Shown here piece by piece: positions 5,100 to 6,220 of a stretch of 6,220 bases of DNA. The stretch spans positions 1 to 6,220 of the forward strand of contig CAMZFG010000062.1 in NCBI GenBank assembly GCA_947306035.1, read 5' to 3'. A program made the position numbers and the translations under genes. Below the pieces are notes generated by a model. That model worked only from the letters and a program-made list of their open reading frames with translations. It was not told the DNA's origin and searched no databases. The first letter of the stretch is position 1, and each line of letters starts with the position of its first letter. This stretch comes from an uncultured Clostridia bacterium (GTDB lineage Bacteria > Bacillota > Clostridia > Oscillospirales > CAG-272).

Positions 5100-6220
5100 A
5101 TGAAAGATATTTCCCGCAATCTGACCATGTTGTTCGACTACTACGAGTTGACGATGGGCAACGGCTATTTTCAGACCGGCATAGGCGACAAGATCGCCTA
5201 TTTTGACGTATTTTACCGCGACAACCCCGACAACGGCGGTTATGCCGTCGTCGCCGGACTTGAACAGGTGGTCGAGTATATCAACGACCTGCGCTTTGAC
5301 GACGACGATATCGCTTTTCTGCGCGGCAAAAAGTGCTTCAGCGAGGAATTTCTCGCCTATCTGCGCGGTTTTCGTTTCACCGGCGATATCTGGGCGGTGC
5401 CGGAGGGAACGGTCGTTTTTCCGGGCGAACCGCTCCTGACGGTGCGCGCGCCCGCCATTGAGGCGCAGTTCATCGAGACCTACGTGCTGATGATGATCAA
5501 CCACCAGTCGATGATCGCCACCAAAGCCGCCCGCATCACCCGCGCCGCGCACGGCCGCGCCATCAGCGAGTTCGGCTCTCGCCGCGCCCACGGGGCCGAC
5601 GCCGCCATTCTCGGCGCCCGCGCCGCCTATATCGGCGGTGTGGCCGGTACGGCCTGCGCCATTGCCGACGAGGTCTACGGCGTGCCCGCCACGGGCACCA
5701 TGGCGCACTCCTGGGTGCAGATGTTCGACAGCGAGTATCAGGCGTTTCTCGCCTATTGCCGCATCTATCCCACCAACGCCACGCTGCTGGTCGACACCTA
5801 CAACGTGCTGGAATCCGGCATTCCCAACGCCATTCGGGCCTTCAACGAGGTCTTGAAGCCGCTCGGCATCACCAAATGCGGCGTGCGCATCGACTCCGGC
5901 GACATCACCTATCTTTCCAAAAAGATCCGCGCCATGCTCGACGAGGCCGGCTGGACGGAATGCAAGATCATTGCCTCCAACTCGCTTGACGAGTATATCA
6001 TCCGCGGTCTGCGGCATCAGGGCGCCGTGGTCGACGCGTTCGGCGTGGGCGAGCGGCTGATCACCTCCAAGACGGACCCCGTGTTCGGCGGCGTTTACAA
6101 ACTCGCGGCCGTCGAGGACGAAAAGGGCAACATCATTCCCAAAATCAAATTGAGCGAGACCGCCGCCAAGATCACCACGCCGCACTTCAAAAAGACGTAT
6201 CGCCTGATCGGCCGCACGAC
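5100..6220 (+). CDS. pncB: Nicotinate phosphoribosyltransferase (3' end cut by window)
   Basis: Joins nicotinate and PRPP, with ATP hydrolysis, to nicotinate mononucleotide, the entry step of the Preiss-Handler route to NAD. The open frame from ATG 5100 encodes 373 residues before the window ends; the family usually has about 400-500, so a C-terminal part is missing. Landmarks: LFDYYELTMGNGYF at 11-24, the N-terminal signature; GGYAVVAGLEQVVEY at 46-60; FTGDIWAVPEGTVVFPGEPLL at 93-113; INHQSMIATKAARI at 133-146; EFGSRRAHG at 157-165, phosphate-binding; GTMAHSW at 199-205, holding the His (203) that corresponds to the phosphorylated catalytic histidine of the family; RIDSGD at 263-268; and a late AFGVGERLITS at 313-323. 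The start is supported by AAGGA with 7-base spacing and a clear promoter. The Gly and Arg positions of the active site appear intact. It is transcribed away from the membrane-protein gene; what follows is unknown. Confidence 0.97.
   Translation, partial: MKDISRNLTMLFDYYELTMGNGYFQTGIGDKIAYFDVFYRDNPDNGGYAVVAGLEQVVEYINDLRFDDDDIAFLRGKKCFSEEFLAYLRGFRFTGDIWAVPEGTVVFPGEPLLTVRAPAIEAQFIETYVLMMINHQSMIATKAARITRAAHGRAISEFGSRRAHGADAAILGARAAYIGGVAGTACAIADEVYGVPATGTMAHSWVQMFDSEYQAFLAYCRIYPTNATLLVDTYNVLESGIPNAIRAFNEVLKPLGITKCGVRIDSGDITYLSKKIRAMLDEAGWTECKIIASNSLDEYIIRGLRHQGAVVDAFGVGERLITSKTDPVFGGVYKLAAVEDEKGNIIPKIKLSETAAKITTPHFKKTYRLIGRT

Noticed and set aside
5022..6185. Open frame of 387 codons on the minus strand, antisense to pncB
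   Set aside because: pncB is certain on the plus strand from motif content, promoter and ribosome binding site. The antisense product shows repeated D-H-V-G-rich text typical of a reversed GC-rich frame.

Overview
The window reads as an ordinary chromosomal stretch of a spore-forming Bacillota, probably a GC-rich member of the Clostridia. Three things point there. The replicative polymerase is of the PolC type. The two dipicolinate synthase subunits are present, and they are made only by endospore formers. Ribosome binding sites are GGAGG-like. Genus-level placement is not possible from the sequence alone. Coding density is high and I saw no frameshifts, insertion sequences, tRNA or rRNA genes, or CRISPR repeats.

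Plus strand, 1-4118: the C-terminal part of polC (cut by the left edge) is followed after 4 bases by a short, regulator-less biotin-protein ligase (birA). A 45-base gap then leads to dpaA and dpaB, which overlap by 4 bases and encode dipicolinate synthase. The birA-dpaA gap is the most interesting place in the window. It holds a 12-bp stem followed by six T residues (a terminator shape), a match to the mother-cell sigma-K promoter pattern lying across the 5' arm of that stem, and the dpaA Shine-Dalgarno inside the 3' arm. Together these could insulate the sporulation genes from the vegetative polC-birA transcript.

Minus strand, 4142-4870: a TVP38/TMEM64 (VTT-domain) membrane protein converges on dpaB. 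The two share one bidirectional terminator, which overlaps both stop codons. Its own sigma-A promoter is clear.

Divergent region 4871-5099: this holds the TVP38-family promoter (TTGCAT-17-TATACT on the minus strand), two inverted repeats, and an extended -10 promoter (TGCTATAAT) with a short leader hairpin for the next gene.

Plus strand, 5100-6220: nicotinate phosphoribosyltransferase (pncB), cut by the right edge. It makes NaMN for NAD synthesis by the Preiss-Handler route.

The genes cover DNA replication, biotin attachment, spore DPA synthesis, a membrane protein of unclear role and NAD salvage. Apart from the dpaAB pair, I see no pathway uniting them. I found no clearly new biological system; the regulatory overlap upstream of dpaA is the one point that deserves an experiment.
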